Source of the DNA: Flavobacterium humi
GTDB lineage: Bacteria; Bacteroidota; Bacteroidia; Flavobacteriales; Flavobacteriaceae
Length of the DNA stretch: 64,000 nucleotides
Direction: 5' to 3'
NCBI RefSeq assembly: GCF_004745595.1
Contig: NZ_SRLH01000002.1
Coordinates: 372,001 to 436,000 of the forward strand
Positions 41,860-51,712 of this stretch are shown here, one piece after another. The notes under the pieces are model-generated. The model made no database searches. It was not told where the DNA came from and worked only from the letters and a program-made list of their open reading frames with translations. Positions within the stretch are counted from its first letter, which is position 1. Every line of letters starts with the position of its first letter. The position numbers and the translations under genes were made by a program.

Positions 41860-43380
41860 CTATATCCCTAAATCATTATTAATTTTATGGATCAGGTAAT
41901 CTTTCCCGACAATTTCCGAACACGTGACCACAGCGCCGATAGTAACTCCCAAAACCCCATGCATATTGATGCTCTGGCCTGTCAGGAAGAGGTTCTCGAT
42001 TTTGGTTTTAGGGGAAATGAACGTTTTCATCGGGTTGTTGGAATCTTTAACATATCCGTAGAGGTTGCCGTTATGCCCGCCAATATAATCCCTGTAAGAC
42101 AACGGTGTCGAGGTATGCACAGATTTGATGCACGCCCTGATGCCCGGGAATTTTTTTTCCAGCTCCACCAGGAAGATTTCTGTTTTTTGCGATTTGAACA
42201 TTTCGTAAGCCTTTCCTCTTTCCATTCCTTCGGAAACAGTATTATGGGTGGTTTCCCATTCCCTGACTTCTTCAAAGCGCATATAGGTAATGCCGGTAAG
42301 GCTTTCGGCCCAGACCTGGTCCTGTTCGGAAACATTCATGGAAACCATATAACTTTCCGGCCAGCTTTGTTGGGTATATTCCCCAGCTTCCCATATTTTT
42401 CGGCTATCCTTAAAATGATAGTAATTGTGGTTCCTGTATTTGAACGTATTGGGTTGAAAAACAATGTAGATACTGAAAGGCGCAATTAAAACTTCCAGTT
42501 CCTGGATCCGTTTGTAATACGATTTCCTGAATTTGTCTTCACCGATCATTTTTAGCGTGGTCTTGGGCTCAATATTCGAAATGAAAACATCCCCGAAATA
42601 TTCTTCACCGTTTTTGGTTTTCACCGAATGCAACTTCTCGTTTTCAAAGCCAAAACCAACAACTTCCCTATGTTTATAGACTTCGCCACCATATTTCCTG
42701 AGCTGCTTAATAAGCTGTTTGGTAATTTGGCTGCCGCCATTTATACAGCGCCAGGAACTTTGGATATAAGAATTTACAGATAAGGCATGTACATAAAAAG
42801 GGGTCTTGTCGGCATTGCCCGCATACAGGAAATTGGAACCGGCCAAAACAGCCTTCAGTTTTTCGTTATCGGTTAATTCGTCCAGGTATTCTTTGGCATT
42901 AATCGCTAAAATTTCATTTTGATACCCATTTCCTTTTTTGAGGTTGTACAAGGGAAAGGAATCACAGGTATATACCAATTTTTCGCAATAAGCCCTAATG
43001 GTTTCTTCTTCTTCGGGAAAATAAGCCGACAGCTGCCGGATGAAATTTTCATATCCCTGGGCGTGTGGATATTCGATGGTATCATCATCAAAAGAAATAA
43101 TATCGAAGGCATCCTCATCCATCTTTTTCAGTTTGAGATGGTCCATAATGCCCAAATACGAAAAATAATTGTACAGATTCTGTCCTTTTTCCAGGCCTCC
43201 TATATAATGGATTCCCGTATCAAAAATAGTTTTGTCCCGTACAAAAGTCTGCAGGTTTCCTCCGTATTGGTTGTTTTTTTCCAAAACGCAGACACTTTTG
43301 CCTTCTTTTGCCAAAATTATTGCAGAAACCAAGCCGCCTAAACCACTGCCGATAATTACTATGTCGTATTTTTTTTCCAA
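41860..43380 (-). CDS. FAD-dependent oxidoreductase (phytoene-desaturase-like)
   Basis: 506 residues. The N-terminal dinucleotide-binding motif GSGLGGLVSAIILAKEG (about 11-27) is followed by EKNNQYGGNLQTF, characteristic of the CrtI/amine-oxidase-like superfamily. The C-terminal motif LFLTGQSINMHGVLGVTIGA closes the FAD site. Relatives act on lipids and polyenes as desaturases, saturases or isomerases. Its place between the C45 and MMPL genes suggests it modifies the polyene or its ring; the reaction is unknown. Confidence 0.85.
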   Translation of the reverse strand: MEKKYDIVIIGSGLGGLVSAIILAKEGKSVCVLEKNNQYGGNLQTFVRDKTIFDTGIHYIGGLEKGQNLYNYFSYLGIMDHLKLKKMDEDAFDIISFDDDTIEYPHAQGYENFIRQLSAYFPEEEETIRAYCEKLVYTCDSFPLYNLKKGNGYQNEILAINAKEYLDELTDNEKLKAVLAGSNFLYAGNADKTPFYVHALSVNSYIQSSWRCINGGSQITKQLIKQLRKYGGEVYKHREVVGFGFENEKLHSVKTKNGEEYFGDVFISNIEPKTTLKMIGEDKFRKSYYKRIQELEVLIAPFSIYIVFQPNTFKYRNHNYYHFKDSRKIWEAGEYTQQSWPESYMVSMNVSEQDQVWAESLTGITYMRFEEVREWETTHNTVSEGMERGKAYEMFKSQKTEIFLVELEKKFPGIRACIKSVHTSTPLSYRDYIGGHNGNLYGYVKDSNNPMKTFISPKTKIENLFLTGQSINMHGVLGVTIGAVVTCSEIVGKDYLIHKINNDLGI

Positions 43381-43382
43381 TA

Positions 43383-46300
43383 TTACCTGATTAGTACCAA
43401 AATGCTTTCGGATTCGTGCGTTATTTTAAATCCGAAGCTTTCAAAGTTAGCTTTTAAACCGGAGCTCTCGACTAAAATAACTTGCTTTATGCTTTCATTG
43501 TTTTCCAAATCATTGAATTGGATATCCTTTTGATCTGAAAGTAAAAGCGTACCGGCTTTCCCGTCATAAGCATCAAGAGTGCCAAGATACTGTATTTCGC
43601 GTTTTTTTACTATGAAATTTGTAGTTGCAATACCTCTCTTTTCTTCACTTGACAGCCATGTCTGCAATTTCCTTTTAGGCTGTTGCAACGCCAATAATAC
43701 ATCTATTTGACCGTAGTCGTCTGCAAGGTGTAAAATCCTGGCATCTTCTTCCAATAGCGTATTCAATTTCAGGTAAGTGTTTTTCCTACTCTCAAAATCT
43801 TTTTTGACTTCGCCCCTGATTTCCTGCTCTTTGTATAAAAAACTCAGTAGTAATTTGTTCCTGAAATAATTTTCGCCCTCATACGCTGTCCGGATCTCGG
43901 CGAATTCCTTGCGGTAAAAGGCATTGATCTTTTTCGTCCTTTCGGAATAATTGCTGCCAAAGGAAACATCATCAGCCTCGATGCGTTTGCCTACAATAAC
44001 CGAAATGCTTTCATCATAAATAATATGGTCTCCTTTTGGTATTGTTTCCGAATTTCCATGGATATAAATAGGCAGGACATCCAAATTAAAATGCTCCGCC
44101 AGGAAGAAGGCGCCTTTATGGAAACGCTTGACCACATTATCCTCAGAACGGGTTCCTTCCGGGAAAATCATCAGCGAATATCCTTGCTCGATTTTTTCAC
44201 GCAAATGTTCAACACCGCCTTCAATCCCTTGCGAAACGGGATAATAGCCCATCAGACGGACCGCTTTCCCAAAAATAGGCGATTTCCACACCCAATCATT
44301 GACCAGATATACCATTTTGTGGGTAACCATTCCTAATGCCAGCGTATCTAAAAAAGACGTATGATTGGCAATAATCACCGAAGGTTTGTCAAATGTTTCT
44401 CCGTGAAGGTTAACCACTTGTTTTTTTACAAAAGGATTGGAATATAATACCGAAGACAGGAATTTTGACATTACTTTCCTAAAAACCAGCATCTTTTTTT
44501 CATGATTCCCCGGAATGATTTTCACCAAAATCCTTCCTGTTACGGAAAGCAATATCCCGCCCAAACCGTAGTAAATAAAGGAAAGTGTCGAATGAAGGAG
44601 CAATCGCAGCGAAATAGGTGATTTCCCTTTTGCCGGCCTGTTGAAAATACAAATCTTAAATAAAATCGGATAAAATATAAACGTAATGAGCAAAGCGGCA
44701 AAAACCCCAATCAGGGAAACCGATGAAATCGATCTTAAGGCCGGATGCTTGGCAAAAATCAAGGCTCCGATAGCCAGGATTGTAGTCAGGGCCGCTAATA
44801 TGATAGACGTTCGGTAGGTTGGCATTTCATCTTTCCCGTCGGTGTATTCCTTTTGCAGCGCGCTGGTCATAAAAATACTGAAATCAACGCCGTGGCCGAA
44901 AATAAGCGTACAGACAATGGTACTGAAAATATTCAGCTGGATATTGAAAATGCTCATTATCCCGGCGGTCACCACACCTGTAATCACAATCGGGATGGTA
45001 CTGATAATCACCAATTCAATCCTTCGGAAGAAAACAAATAAGATCAGGATTACGGCCAGGAATGAATAATTGATCAGGTCATTAAAATCATCGCGGAGCT
45101 TCCCTAAAAAAGTTTCGTTCATTTGCTGCCTGTCTATGGCAATTACTTTATTTTCCTTTGAAATTCCTCTGACAAATGCATCACGCTGGCTGTCAGATAC
45201 TTTTACCACAGATGAAATCGTATAGAATCCTTTTTTGGCAGAAGCGAATTCCTCAAGGAAAAAAGCTTTCACCGTAGCATATTCTTCAAAAGGGATAGGC
45301 GCGAATCGGCTTTGTAGCAAATCGTAAAAACGCTGATGGGCATCTGGCTTGAAGCCAAAACGCATACCGCTGGAAATCAGGTTGTTTTGAACGGCTTTTT
45401 TCTTTTCCGGAGTCCAGAAAGCGACCCATTTATTGATTTTTTGCTGTTGTTCTGCTGCAGAAAGCACAATGCCTCCAATCGAACTGAAATTCAGGATTTC
45501 AGACTTTTCCTTATCGGATGAAAGCCTTTCGAATAACCTGCTGTTATTGGCCATTGCTTCTTCCATGGAATTTCCATAAGAGGCCAGATAGATGGATTTT
45601 GAAGTCAGGTTGGTGGTTTTTTCCAGTTTGGCTTCTGCCTTTTTGATATCGCTTGGGATAAAATTCAGATCGGAAAGATTGTTGTTGAATTTCACCTGTC
45701 CAAAAGTGAAAAAACTGATAACAATGATGGCAAAACTGGAAATGATCAGGAATTTGTTTTTTTCAAAAGAAAACCTGGCGGCCTTGTCCAAAATGTTACT
45801 GGAATCCGGCTGTGTTTCCTTGGGTTTGTATAAGTGCGGAATGATCAGCAACGAAAACAACGCCGAAACCACTACGCTGACTGCGGCAAAAATCCCCAGG
45901 TCCTGCAAGGCTTCCGAGTTAACGAACAATAAGCACAAAAATGCCAGCGCTGTCGTGGTACTGCTCATAATGAGCGGCATCGTGATGTCTTTATACAAAG
46001 TTTTCAGGTCGCTATTGTTCTTATAATGCGTGAGAATATGCAGCGAATAATCAATGGTAACGCCCAAAAGCACCGCCCCGACACTTAATGAAATGGCGGA
46101 AATAGTCGTTTTGATGCAATACAGGCAGGCAATGGCAAATACAACCCCGAAAATAGTAGGGATGAAAATAATAACCGGCACGAGTATTTTTCGGTAAAAA
46201 ACAATCAGGATCAGCATCAGCGTGCCTAAGGAAATCAGGATGGTGGTCACGATATCCTGTTTAATTTGCTTTGCATTGGCAACGGCAATCAGGGATGAGC

Positions 46301-47054
46301 CAAAATAATCGATGGAAGTTTTGCCTTCTGAATGTGTATTGATCGTTTCTTTGATTTGATTCAATTTGGCTACAAAAAGGGCATTTTTTTCGGTTTCGCT
46401 CCCGCCTTGTTTCGGATTGATGAACAACAATAACTTCGATTCGTCTTTAGTAACCAGGAAACCGTTTTTTAGCTGAAACTCATCCCCTACGCTAAGCTGC
46501 TGCAGTTTTTTCAGGGCGATGAAGGAAATTCCCAAAGGATCGTTCAGGATAAAATCCTTGGCAACTATCCCGGTCGGGGAAATTAAAGTCCTGAAATTCT
46601 TATCGACTTGTACCGAAATACTGTCTTTGCTGAGTTTTTGCTCAATTTGGGCATAATCTTTATCTTCCAGGAACAATGGCAGGTGGTTGTACACAAAATC
46701 AAAAGTCTGCTGGATGTTCTCCTCATCGACTTTTCCCTGAATGGCCTTGATGTATTGGTCGCATGACGCGATGCTATCTAAAAAAACAGTTGCCGTTTCC
46801 GATAAATCATCTACAGTCCCGTTTTTTCCTTTTTCAATGATAACGGTGATTTTATCCGAAAAATTAATTTGCTGCAGGATTTTTGCAGTAACATCTGCCT
46901 TATCATTTTTAGGGATGATCCGGGTAATATCTTCTTCAAACTTGATTTTAGAGGCAAAAAACCCGAAAAAAATCAAAAATACCAAAGCAATCCCGATGGA
47001 AATGAATTTGTTTTTTTGGACAAAATAATGAATCCCAATAAAATACCTATGCAT
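43383..47054 (-). CDS. MMPL/RND exporter fused to a PlsC-type acyltransferase
   Basis: 1223 residues. About 1-800 is a two-lobed RND/MMPL lipid exporter with some 12 transmembrane helices and two large periplasmic loops. About 870-1050 is a 1-acylglycerol-3-phosphate acyltransferase domain: NHTSFLD (His898, Asp903) and FPEGTRS near 960. The last 170 residues are a globular cytosolic part without a clear motif. Fusion implies acyl transfer coupled to export of the product. Similar MMPL genes occur in aryl-polyene and flexirubin clusters. Confidence 0.88.
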   Translation of the reverse strand: MHRYFIGIHYFVQKNKFISIGIALVFLIFFGFFASKIKFEEDITRIIPKNDKADVTAKILQQINFSDKITVIIEKGKNGTVDDLSETATVFLDSIASCDQYIKAIQGKVDEENIQQTFDFVYNHLPLFLEDKDYAQIEQKLSKDSISVQVDKNFRTLISPTGIVAKDFILNDPLGISFIALKKLQQLSVGDEFQLKNGFLVTKDESKLLLFINPKQGGSETEKNALFVAKLNQIKETINTHSEGKTSIDYFGSSLIAVANAKQIKQDIVTTILISLGTLMLILIVFYRKILVPVIIFIPTIFGVVFAIACLYCIKTTISAISLSVGAVLLGVTIDYSLHILTHYKNNSDLKTLYKDITMPLIMSSTTTALAFLCLLFVNSEALQDLGIFAAVSVVVSALFSLLIIPHLYKPKETQPDSSNILDKAARFSFEKNKFLIISSFAIIVISFFTFGQVKFNNNLSDLNFIPSDIKKAEAKLEKTTNLTSKSIYLASYGNSMEEAMANNSRLFERLSSDKEKSEILNFSSIGGIVLSAAEQQQKINKWVAFWTPEKKKAVQNNLISSGMRFGFKPDAHQRFYDLLQSRFAPIPFEEYATVKAFFLEEFASAKKGFYTISSVVKVSDSQRDAFVRGISKENKVIAIDRQQMNETFLGKLRDDFNDLINYSFLAVILILFVFFRRIELVIISTIPIVITGVVTAGIMSIFNIQLNIFSTIVCTLIFGHGVDFSIFMTSALQKEYTDGKDEMPTYRTSIILAALTTILAIGALIFAKHPALRSISSVSLIGVFAALLITFIFYPILFKICIFNRPAKGKSPISLRLLLHSTLSFIYYGLGGILLSVTGRILVKIIPGNHEKKMLVFRKVMSKFLSSVLYSNPFVKKQVVNLHGETFDKPSVIIANHTSFLDTLALGMVTHKMVYLVNDWVWKSPIFGKAVRLMGYYPVSQGIEGGVEHLREKIEQGYSLMIFPEGTRSEDNVVKRFHKGAFFLAEHFNLDVLPIYIHGNSETIPKGDHIIYDESISVIVGKRIEADDVSFGSNYSERTKKINAFYRKEFAEIRTAYEGENYFRNKLLLSFLYKEQEIRGEVKKDFESRKNTYLKLNTLLEEDARILHLADDYGQIDVLLALQQPKRKLQTWLSSEEKRGIATTNFIVKKREIQYLGTLDAYDGKAGTLLLSDQKDIQFNDLENNESIKQVILVESSGLKANFESFGFKITHESESILVLIR

Positions 47055-47064
47055 CTTCTCTTGT

Positions 47065-48243
47065 TTACCCTTTTGAATTTCTAGAAAGCGAAAGTACTAA
47101 ATAACTTCCAACTCCAAAAAGAATTGCCATAGTAGTTGCTAAGGCGAAACTGCCTATCAAATATTGTACGATATGGATCCTGACGGTACTTAAGGTAATA
47201 GTGGAATCCAAGGCAAAAGTTGCTTTATCCTCCACAAAAAGGGCTCCTGCCCGAAGCGATCCGTAAATGATAAAAGGAATCATGGGCGGGATGCTTATGT
47301 TGGAAAAGGTAAAAGCCAGCACTTTGTTCCAGCGTAAGAGCACAGCCAAAAAGATGACGATAACCGTCTGGAAACCCCAAAATGGTGCGATCCCGACAAA
47401 AACACCCAAAGCGATGGACAGTGCTTTTACTGTGTTGGAATCTGAGCTTTCCAGGATATCTTCCCGGATAAAATCCTTAAAACTTTTTTTTTTGAAGCTC
47501 CTCAAGAAATTCCTTGGTTTGATATACAAAAGCGTAATCATTACCAAAACAGTATTGAGGATACTGATGCGTGTAAAATCCATAAACGGCCTGAAGTGCG
47601 TAACGCGCTCGTTGGGATCGTATAAAATCTTGACGGGAATGTTCTCTACCGGAATATCTTTCCAGGCGGTACGGACAATAACTTCTATCTCGAATTCGAA
47701 TTTCTTTGTAAAGAATCGTTTGGGAATGGCATGCAGAGGATACAAACGATATCCGGATTGGGTATCTTGTAAACGGATGCCGGTTTCGAACCAAAACCAG
47801 AAATTAGAAAACCTGTTGCCGAAACTGCTTTTCTTTGGAACACCGTCCTGATTCATGTTTCGGCTACCGATGAGCAGGATATCTTTGCCGGATTTTTCCA
47901 GGTAATCTACAAAAACAGGGATATCGTCCGGGTAATGCTGCCCATCCGAATCTATGGTAATGGCATAGGCGAATTGCATTTCCCTGGCTTTTTTAAAACC
48001 TTCACGCAGTGCATTCCCTTTCCCTTGGTTTTTGGGAATATGGATTTTGGCAACAGACGGATAGGAATCTGTAATTTCTTGGGTTGTGTCGGTAGAACCG
48101 TCATTAACCACTATGATATTAGGGGTATATTGCAAAACACCGTCAATAACCCGACGTAATGTTTTGTGATTATTATACGTTGGGATAATAACACACAATT
48201 TTAGGTTTTCAATTCGCTCACTGATGGATTGAGTCGGATTCAT
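47065..48243 (-). CDS. GT2 glycosyltransferase fused to DUF2062 membrane domain
   Basis: 392 residues. About 14-240 is a GT-A family 2 transferase: CVIIPTYNNHKTL, VVNDGSTDTT and the metal-binding ITIDSDGQHYPDD. About 275-385 is DUF2062, with ALSIALGVFVGIAPFWGFQT and several hydrophobic helices. Such proteins are standard members of aryl-polyene clusters. The role may be glycosylation of a lipid-linked head group. It lies 10 bp before the MMPL gene. Confidence 0.9.
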   Translation of the reverse strand: MNPTQSISERIENLKLCVIIPTYNNHKTLRRVIDGVLQYTPNIIVVNDGSTDTTQEITDSYPSVAKIHIPKNQGKGNALREGFKKAREMQFAYAITIDSDGQHYPDDIPVFVDYLEKSGKDILLIGSRNMNQDGVPKKSSFGNRFSNFWFWFETGIRLQDTQSGYRLYPLHAIPKRFFTKKFEFEIEVIVRTAWKDIPVENIPVKILYDPNERVTHFRPFMDFTRISILNTVLVMITLLYIKPRNFLRSFKKKSFKDFIREDILESSDSNTVKALSIALGVFVGIAPFWGFQTVIVIFLAVLLRWNKVLAFTFSNISIPPMIPFIIYGSLRAGALFVEDKATFALDSTITLSTVRIHIVQYLIGSFALATTMAILFGVGSYLVLSLSRNSKG

Positions 48244-48249
48244 ATGGTG

Positions 48250-48735
48250 TTACTTAAGGATGATTTGCTTTTCCTTCTCGGTAAATACTTTGGATATTTT
48301 AGTGTAGATCCTGATGTATTCTTTCAGGTCTTTGGGTTGTTTTTCGAAAGTAGCGACAATTATTTTCTTGTCTTCCTCGATATTGCTTTTGTATTTCAGA
48401 AATTTAGGGGTATTTTCCTGTATGCTCAACCGGACCAGCCTGATTTCTGCATTATTGGGCTCGCTTTTAACGGCATTTTCGACCATTTTCACACCATCGA
48501 TAAAAAGCTCTTTTTTTAGCTTCTTGTCCGGAGTATATTTGGATTTTAAAGCCGTTGCAGCGCCTTTGTAAGCCAATAGGGTCTTATTGTCCTTGTTGTA
48601 TTTTGAAAGGGAATTGTAAAAGGCTTCCGCACTTTGTTTTGTTTTGGAAGCGGCATAATAATCCTCTCTTACCTGCGGTAATTCCTGTACAAGTAAGAAA
48701 AAAAACGAAAACAATATGTTGCACAAAAGTTTCAA
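48250..48735 (-). CDS. Exported helical protein of the pigment operon
   Basis: 161 residues. A signal peptide (MKLLCNILFSFFFLLVQ) is followed by an all-helical, Lys-rich mature part with TPR-like spacing (YYAASKTKQSAEAFYNSLSK, VKSEPNNAEIRLVRLSIQEN). No enzyme motif. It is 2 bp from the hotdog gene upstream and 6 bp from the GT2 gene downstream, so it belongs to the operon. Probable periplasmic scaffold. Confidence 0.7.
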   Translation of the reverse strand: MKLLCNILFSFFFLLVQELPQVREDYYAASKTKQSAEAFYNSLSKYNKDNKTLLAYKGAATALKSKYTPDKKLKKELFIDGVKMVENAVKSEPNNAEIRLVRLSIQENTPKFLKYKSNIEEDKKIIVATFEKQPKDLKEYIRIYTKISKVFTEKEKQIILK

Positions 48736-48737
48736 AA

Positions 48738-49109
48738 TTATGCCTTTCTATAGGTATTGGTTAATTTTAGTGCTACAGTCTGGTCAAAAGTAGTGGTATT
48801 TTTCACTCTAATTTCCGAATCCAGGTCACCTGAAATCTCGAGGTCCAGCTCCAGCCTGGCATTTTTGTCCGGATTGATAATCGCCATAAACTTAACGTTC
48901 GAAGCGCTTTTCATAAACAAAGAACTCCCCACAATCTCCTGCGAGAGTTCTTTGATTATCTGCATCATACAAACTCCGGGCATTACTGGGTTTCCTGGAA
49001 AATGTCCCTGGAAAACAGCGTGTTGGTTATTCAGGACAACCACAGCTTTGTATTTTCCTTCCTGAACGTTTTCTACTTTTTCAACAGTGTAAAAATCCTT
49101 TAGCAGCAT
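48738..49109 (-). CDS. FabZ/FabA-like 3-hydroxyacyl-ACP dehydratase (hotdog)
   Basis: 123 residues, a single hotdog domain. The active-site segment HAVFQGHFPGNPVMPGVCMM (about 31-50) carries the catalytic His and the conserved PGxPVMPG. It likely removes water from beta-hydroxyacyl-ACP in building the conjugated polyene chain. It is one of three hotdog dehydratase-like proteins in the operon. Confidence 0.85.
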   Translation of the reverse strand: MLLKDFYTVEKVENVQEGKYKAVVVLNNQHAVFQGHFPGNPVMPGVCMMQIIKELSQEIVGSSLFMKSASNVKFMAIINPDKNARLELDLEISGDLDSEIRVKNTTTFDQTVALKLTNTYRKA

Positions 49110-49123
49110 GATGTTATACGTTT

Positions 49124-49720
49124 TTATTTTACGTCAAAGGTATAAGTAATTCCTGTTTGGAACACAACATTGGTGTGGTTTCCGTCAGAATAATCCAAAA
49201 CCGGGATGATCCCTTTTTTGATTCTTGCTTCAATACCGAAGTTTCGCGTGAAATTATAACCCGCTCCCAATACAAAAGCCATATCCACTTCGCTATCCGT
49301 GTCAAAATTCTCATCTACAACAAAATCAAGCGTTGGCCCAACATGAACGTTGAATTTCTCGTTGAACGTAAATTTGTTGATAACGCCCAAAGACAAATAA
49401 GACACTTCCAGGTTTTCCGTATGCCTTCTGTTGTCATCTGTATAGAACTGGAATCTGGCACCTTGTCTGGAATAATTAATCTCCGGTTGCAAAGTATAAA
49501 ATCGTGTCAATTTTAAAGCACCGTAGAAACCAAGGTAAAAATCCGTTCTTGAATTAAAATCCCTGTCATCATTCGTGAATTCATCATCATAATAGGCTCC
49601 TCCTTTAGAAAGGTGCGAAAAATTTAAACCTGCTCTTAGTCCTGGCTTGAAAGATACCTGGGCATTCGCTTGTGATAATCCGAAAATGCAAAATAATGCA
49701 ACGATAATTGTTTTCTTCAT
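49124..49720 (-). CDS. PorT-family outer-membrane beta-barrel protein
   Basis: 198 residues. A signal peptide (MKKTIIVALFCIFGLSQANAQ) precedes a barrel that begins VSFKPGLRAGLNFSHLSKGG and ends FQTGITYTFDVK, typical of OMP_b-brl_2. It lies between hotdog and lipoprotein genes in the pigment operon, and may form an outer-membrane component for pigment placement; that is inferred from location. Confidence 0.82.
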   Translation of the reverse strand: MKKTIIVALFCIFGLSQANAQVSFKPGLRAGLNFSHLSKGGAYYDDEFTNDDRDFNSRTDFYLGFYGALKLTRFYTLQPEINYSRQGARFQFYTDDNRRHTENLEVSYLSLGVINKFTFNEKFNVHVGPTLDFVVDENFDTDSEVDMAFVLGAGYNFTRNFGIEARIKKGIIPVLDYSDGNHTNVVFQTGITYTFDVK

Positions 49721-49733
49721 TTGATAAATTAGG

Positions 49734-50366
49734 TTAATTATTAATTTGATTTAATTCTATTTTTAATTTTATATGCTGATGGCTGATTATTATTTTATCT
49801 GCAAAACTACTGTTTTTTGATTCAAATCCGAAGATAACTTTTTCTTTCGTTTTGGAAGCATTTACCAATTTTAACAATTGGTTATTTTTCCTGCTCACAA
49901 AGAAATAATTAAACTGTTTTCCGTCTGTTGTTTTGTAGATGGTAGCATCCTGGTTTTCAAGAACCTCCTCCACAGGATGATGCACTTTTAGAAGCAGGCG
50001 AAAATCATCCCTCAACGTATTGACGATTATTTTCCGGTTCAGGTCTTCTAAAATATAATTGATTTTGAAGCTGTTTTCAGACAATTCGAAATCCAGCAGT
50101 TTGTTCCCAAATTCTGTTGTAAAAACCACACGGTGGATGGAATCATTCATTCTTTTGGCAATAAAAACGCCGCCCAGGCTATTGCCGTAAACCGTTATGT
50201 GTGCTTTATACACGTAATCGGTTTCCGGATTGGAAAAATAGCTGTTTTTGAATTCCTTTACCGGATCTTCTTTCCTTACCGCATCTTTGATTTGATAAGG
50301 CTTGCAGGAAAAACAAAGCGCCAGGAAGCCACTAATTAGTAAAAGCCGAATCGTCAATTTTTGCAT
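49734..50366 (-). CDS. Putative lipoprotein of the pigment operon
   Basis: 210 residues from the ATG at 50366. An earlier in-frame ATG at 50417 lies inside the lolA gene and would bury the signal. The signal MQKLTIRLLLISGFLALCFSC gives a lipobox cysteine at residue 21. The mature part is beta-rich without a recognised family. It overlaps the end of lolA by 35 bp. An outer-membrane lipoprotein working with LolA is a natural guess; not proven. Confidence 0.7.
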   Translation of the reverse strand: MQKLTIRLLLISGFLALCFSCKPYQIKDAVRKEDPVKEFKNSYFSNPETDYVYKAHITVYGNSLGGVFIAKRMNDSIHRVVFTTEFGNKLLDFELSENSFKINYILEDLNRKIIVNTLRDDFRLLLKVHHPVEEVLENQDATIYKTTDGKQFNYFFVSRKNNQLLKLVNASKTKEKVIFGFESKNSSFADKIIISHQHIKLKIELNQINN

Positions 50367-50958
50367 TAATCTGTTTGTTTTTGAAGACAATCCTTGTAAA
50401 GTCCCCGGAAGGTTCAATCAGTTTTACCTGTGATACCGTACCTTCATTAACGGGAAAATATAAATCTACTTCCTTAATGTACTTTTTTATGGTTGCTGTT
50501 TTCGGGGTCAGTTTAGCGATATACGCATCTTTCGCCTTATAATACGAAATATCGAATTCCTTGTCATCGAACATATTCCCGCTCACGCTTCCTACGATAA
50601 GTTTATTGATTTTTTCAAACATCTTGCTTTTGGCATCGACCGTGCTTTTATTGCCCTGATCGTTTATGTATACTTTGTTGTTTTTGAAGACAATGCTGTA
50701 CTGATAGGGTTTTGTATATTGCCAATTCAGCAAATTTGGGGCTTTGAAAGCCATTTTCCCTGAAGTTTCTATGTCTTTGGAAAGGAAATCAAGGTGCTTG
50801 TACTGGATAAAATCGGTTTTTAAGGATTTGATATTCCTGGATTCTTTTTCAACAGTTGCCTTAAAATTGGCCACTTCGGACGCTGACATTTTTTGTTCCT
50901 GTGCCCAAATGCCCAGGCTGCACAGCAAAAATAGCACTACTGCGGTTTTAGTCTTCAT
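50332..50958 (-). CDS. LolA-like periplasmic carrier protein
   Basis: 208 residues with signal peptide (ending LGIWAQ). The mature part matches the LolA fold: KSLKTDFIQYKHLDFLSKDI, then ETSGKMAFKAPNLLNWQYTK and LTPKTATIKKYIKEVDLYF. LolA-type proteins carry hydrophobic cargo in a half-barrel cavity across the periplasm. In aryl-polyene and flexirubin clusters a LolA homologue is usual and is thought to ferry the pigment to the outer membrane. Confidence 0.85.
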   Translation of the reverse strand: MKTKTAVVLFLLCSLGIWAQEQKMSASEVANFKATVEKESRNIKSLKTDFIQYKHLDFLSKDIETSGKMAFKAPNLLNWQYTKPYQYSIVFKNNKVYINDQGNKSTVDAKSKMFEKINKLIVGSVSGNMFDDKEFDISYYKAKDAYIAKLTPKTATIKKYIKEVDLYFPVNEGTVSQVKLIEPSGDFTRIVFKNKQINAKIDDSAFTN

Positions 50959-51712
50959 AAGCCGGAAGGTTTAATAATTTATCGATAGCCACCATATCAT
51001 ATTTTTCTGATTGCAAAAATAGCAATAACTGTTCCAAAACCCGCACGGTCTTTAAAGAAGTATCGTGCAAAAGGACAATGCTTCCCGGTTTGGCTTTGTT
51101 TTTTATCCTTTTCAGGATAGCGTCCTCATTTTGGATCAGAGTATCAAGCGAACGGACGTTCCAACCTATTACAGTATGTTTTGTAGCGGCAATGGCTTTG
51201 GCTACGTTAGGATTTGTCACCCCGAAAGGAGGCCTGAAAAATTTTATTTTTTTATGGGTAAACTCAAAAAGCAAATCATCGTTTTTACGGATTTCCTCTT
51301 TCACTTTAGCAGAAGGGAAAAAACCGAAAGATTTCGAATGGGAATACGTATGATTGCCCACAACATGGCCTTCCCCAACGATACGCTGCATAATATTCGG
51401 GTATTTTTCTATTTGCGTACCGATGCAGAAAAAAGTAGCTTTTGCATTGTATTGCTGCAGTAAATCAAGCACTTTTTCAGTCATTTGATGCGGCCCGTCA
51501 TCAAACGTAAGGGCAATTTTACGCTCTTTCCTATCCGGGTTACTGGAATAGGCTTTGAGGAAATAATTTTGACGGATGTCAAAAGAACCCCATGAAACCA
51601 ACGCTGCAAACCCAATAAAAAGCAAAAGGAAAACCCACCATGCTGCTTTGAGTATACAAAACAAGACAAGCAGGATCAGGCATATAACAATTATGTTCTT
51701 ATGCCTTAGCAT
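50948..51712 (-). CDS. Membrane-anchored polysaccharide deacetylase-family protein
   Basis: 254 residues. Two N-terminal hydrophobic helices (about 5-40) are followed by the NodB homology domain: IALTFDDGP (metal-binding Asp), GNHTYSHS (metal-binding His pair), FFRPPFGVTN and LLHDTSLK. It should deacetylate an N- or O-acetyl group on a polymer or lipid at the periplasmic face. It overlaps the downstream lolA by 11 bp and the upstream ketosynthase by 7 bp. Its role in pigment making is unclear. Confidence 0.85.
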   Translation of the reverse strand: MLRHKNIIVICLILLVLFCILKAAWWVFLLLFIGFAALVSWGSFDIRQNYFLKAYSSNPDRKERKIALTFDDGPHQMTEKVLDLLQQYNAKATFFCIGTQIEKYPNIMQRIVGEGHVVGNHTYSHSKSFGFFPSAKVKEEIRKNDDLLFEFTHKKIKFFRPPFGVTNPNVAKAIAATKHTVIGWNVRSLDTLIQNEDAILKRIKNKAKPGSIVLLHDTSLKTVRVLEQLLLFLQSEKYDMVAIDKLLNLPAYED

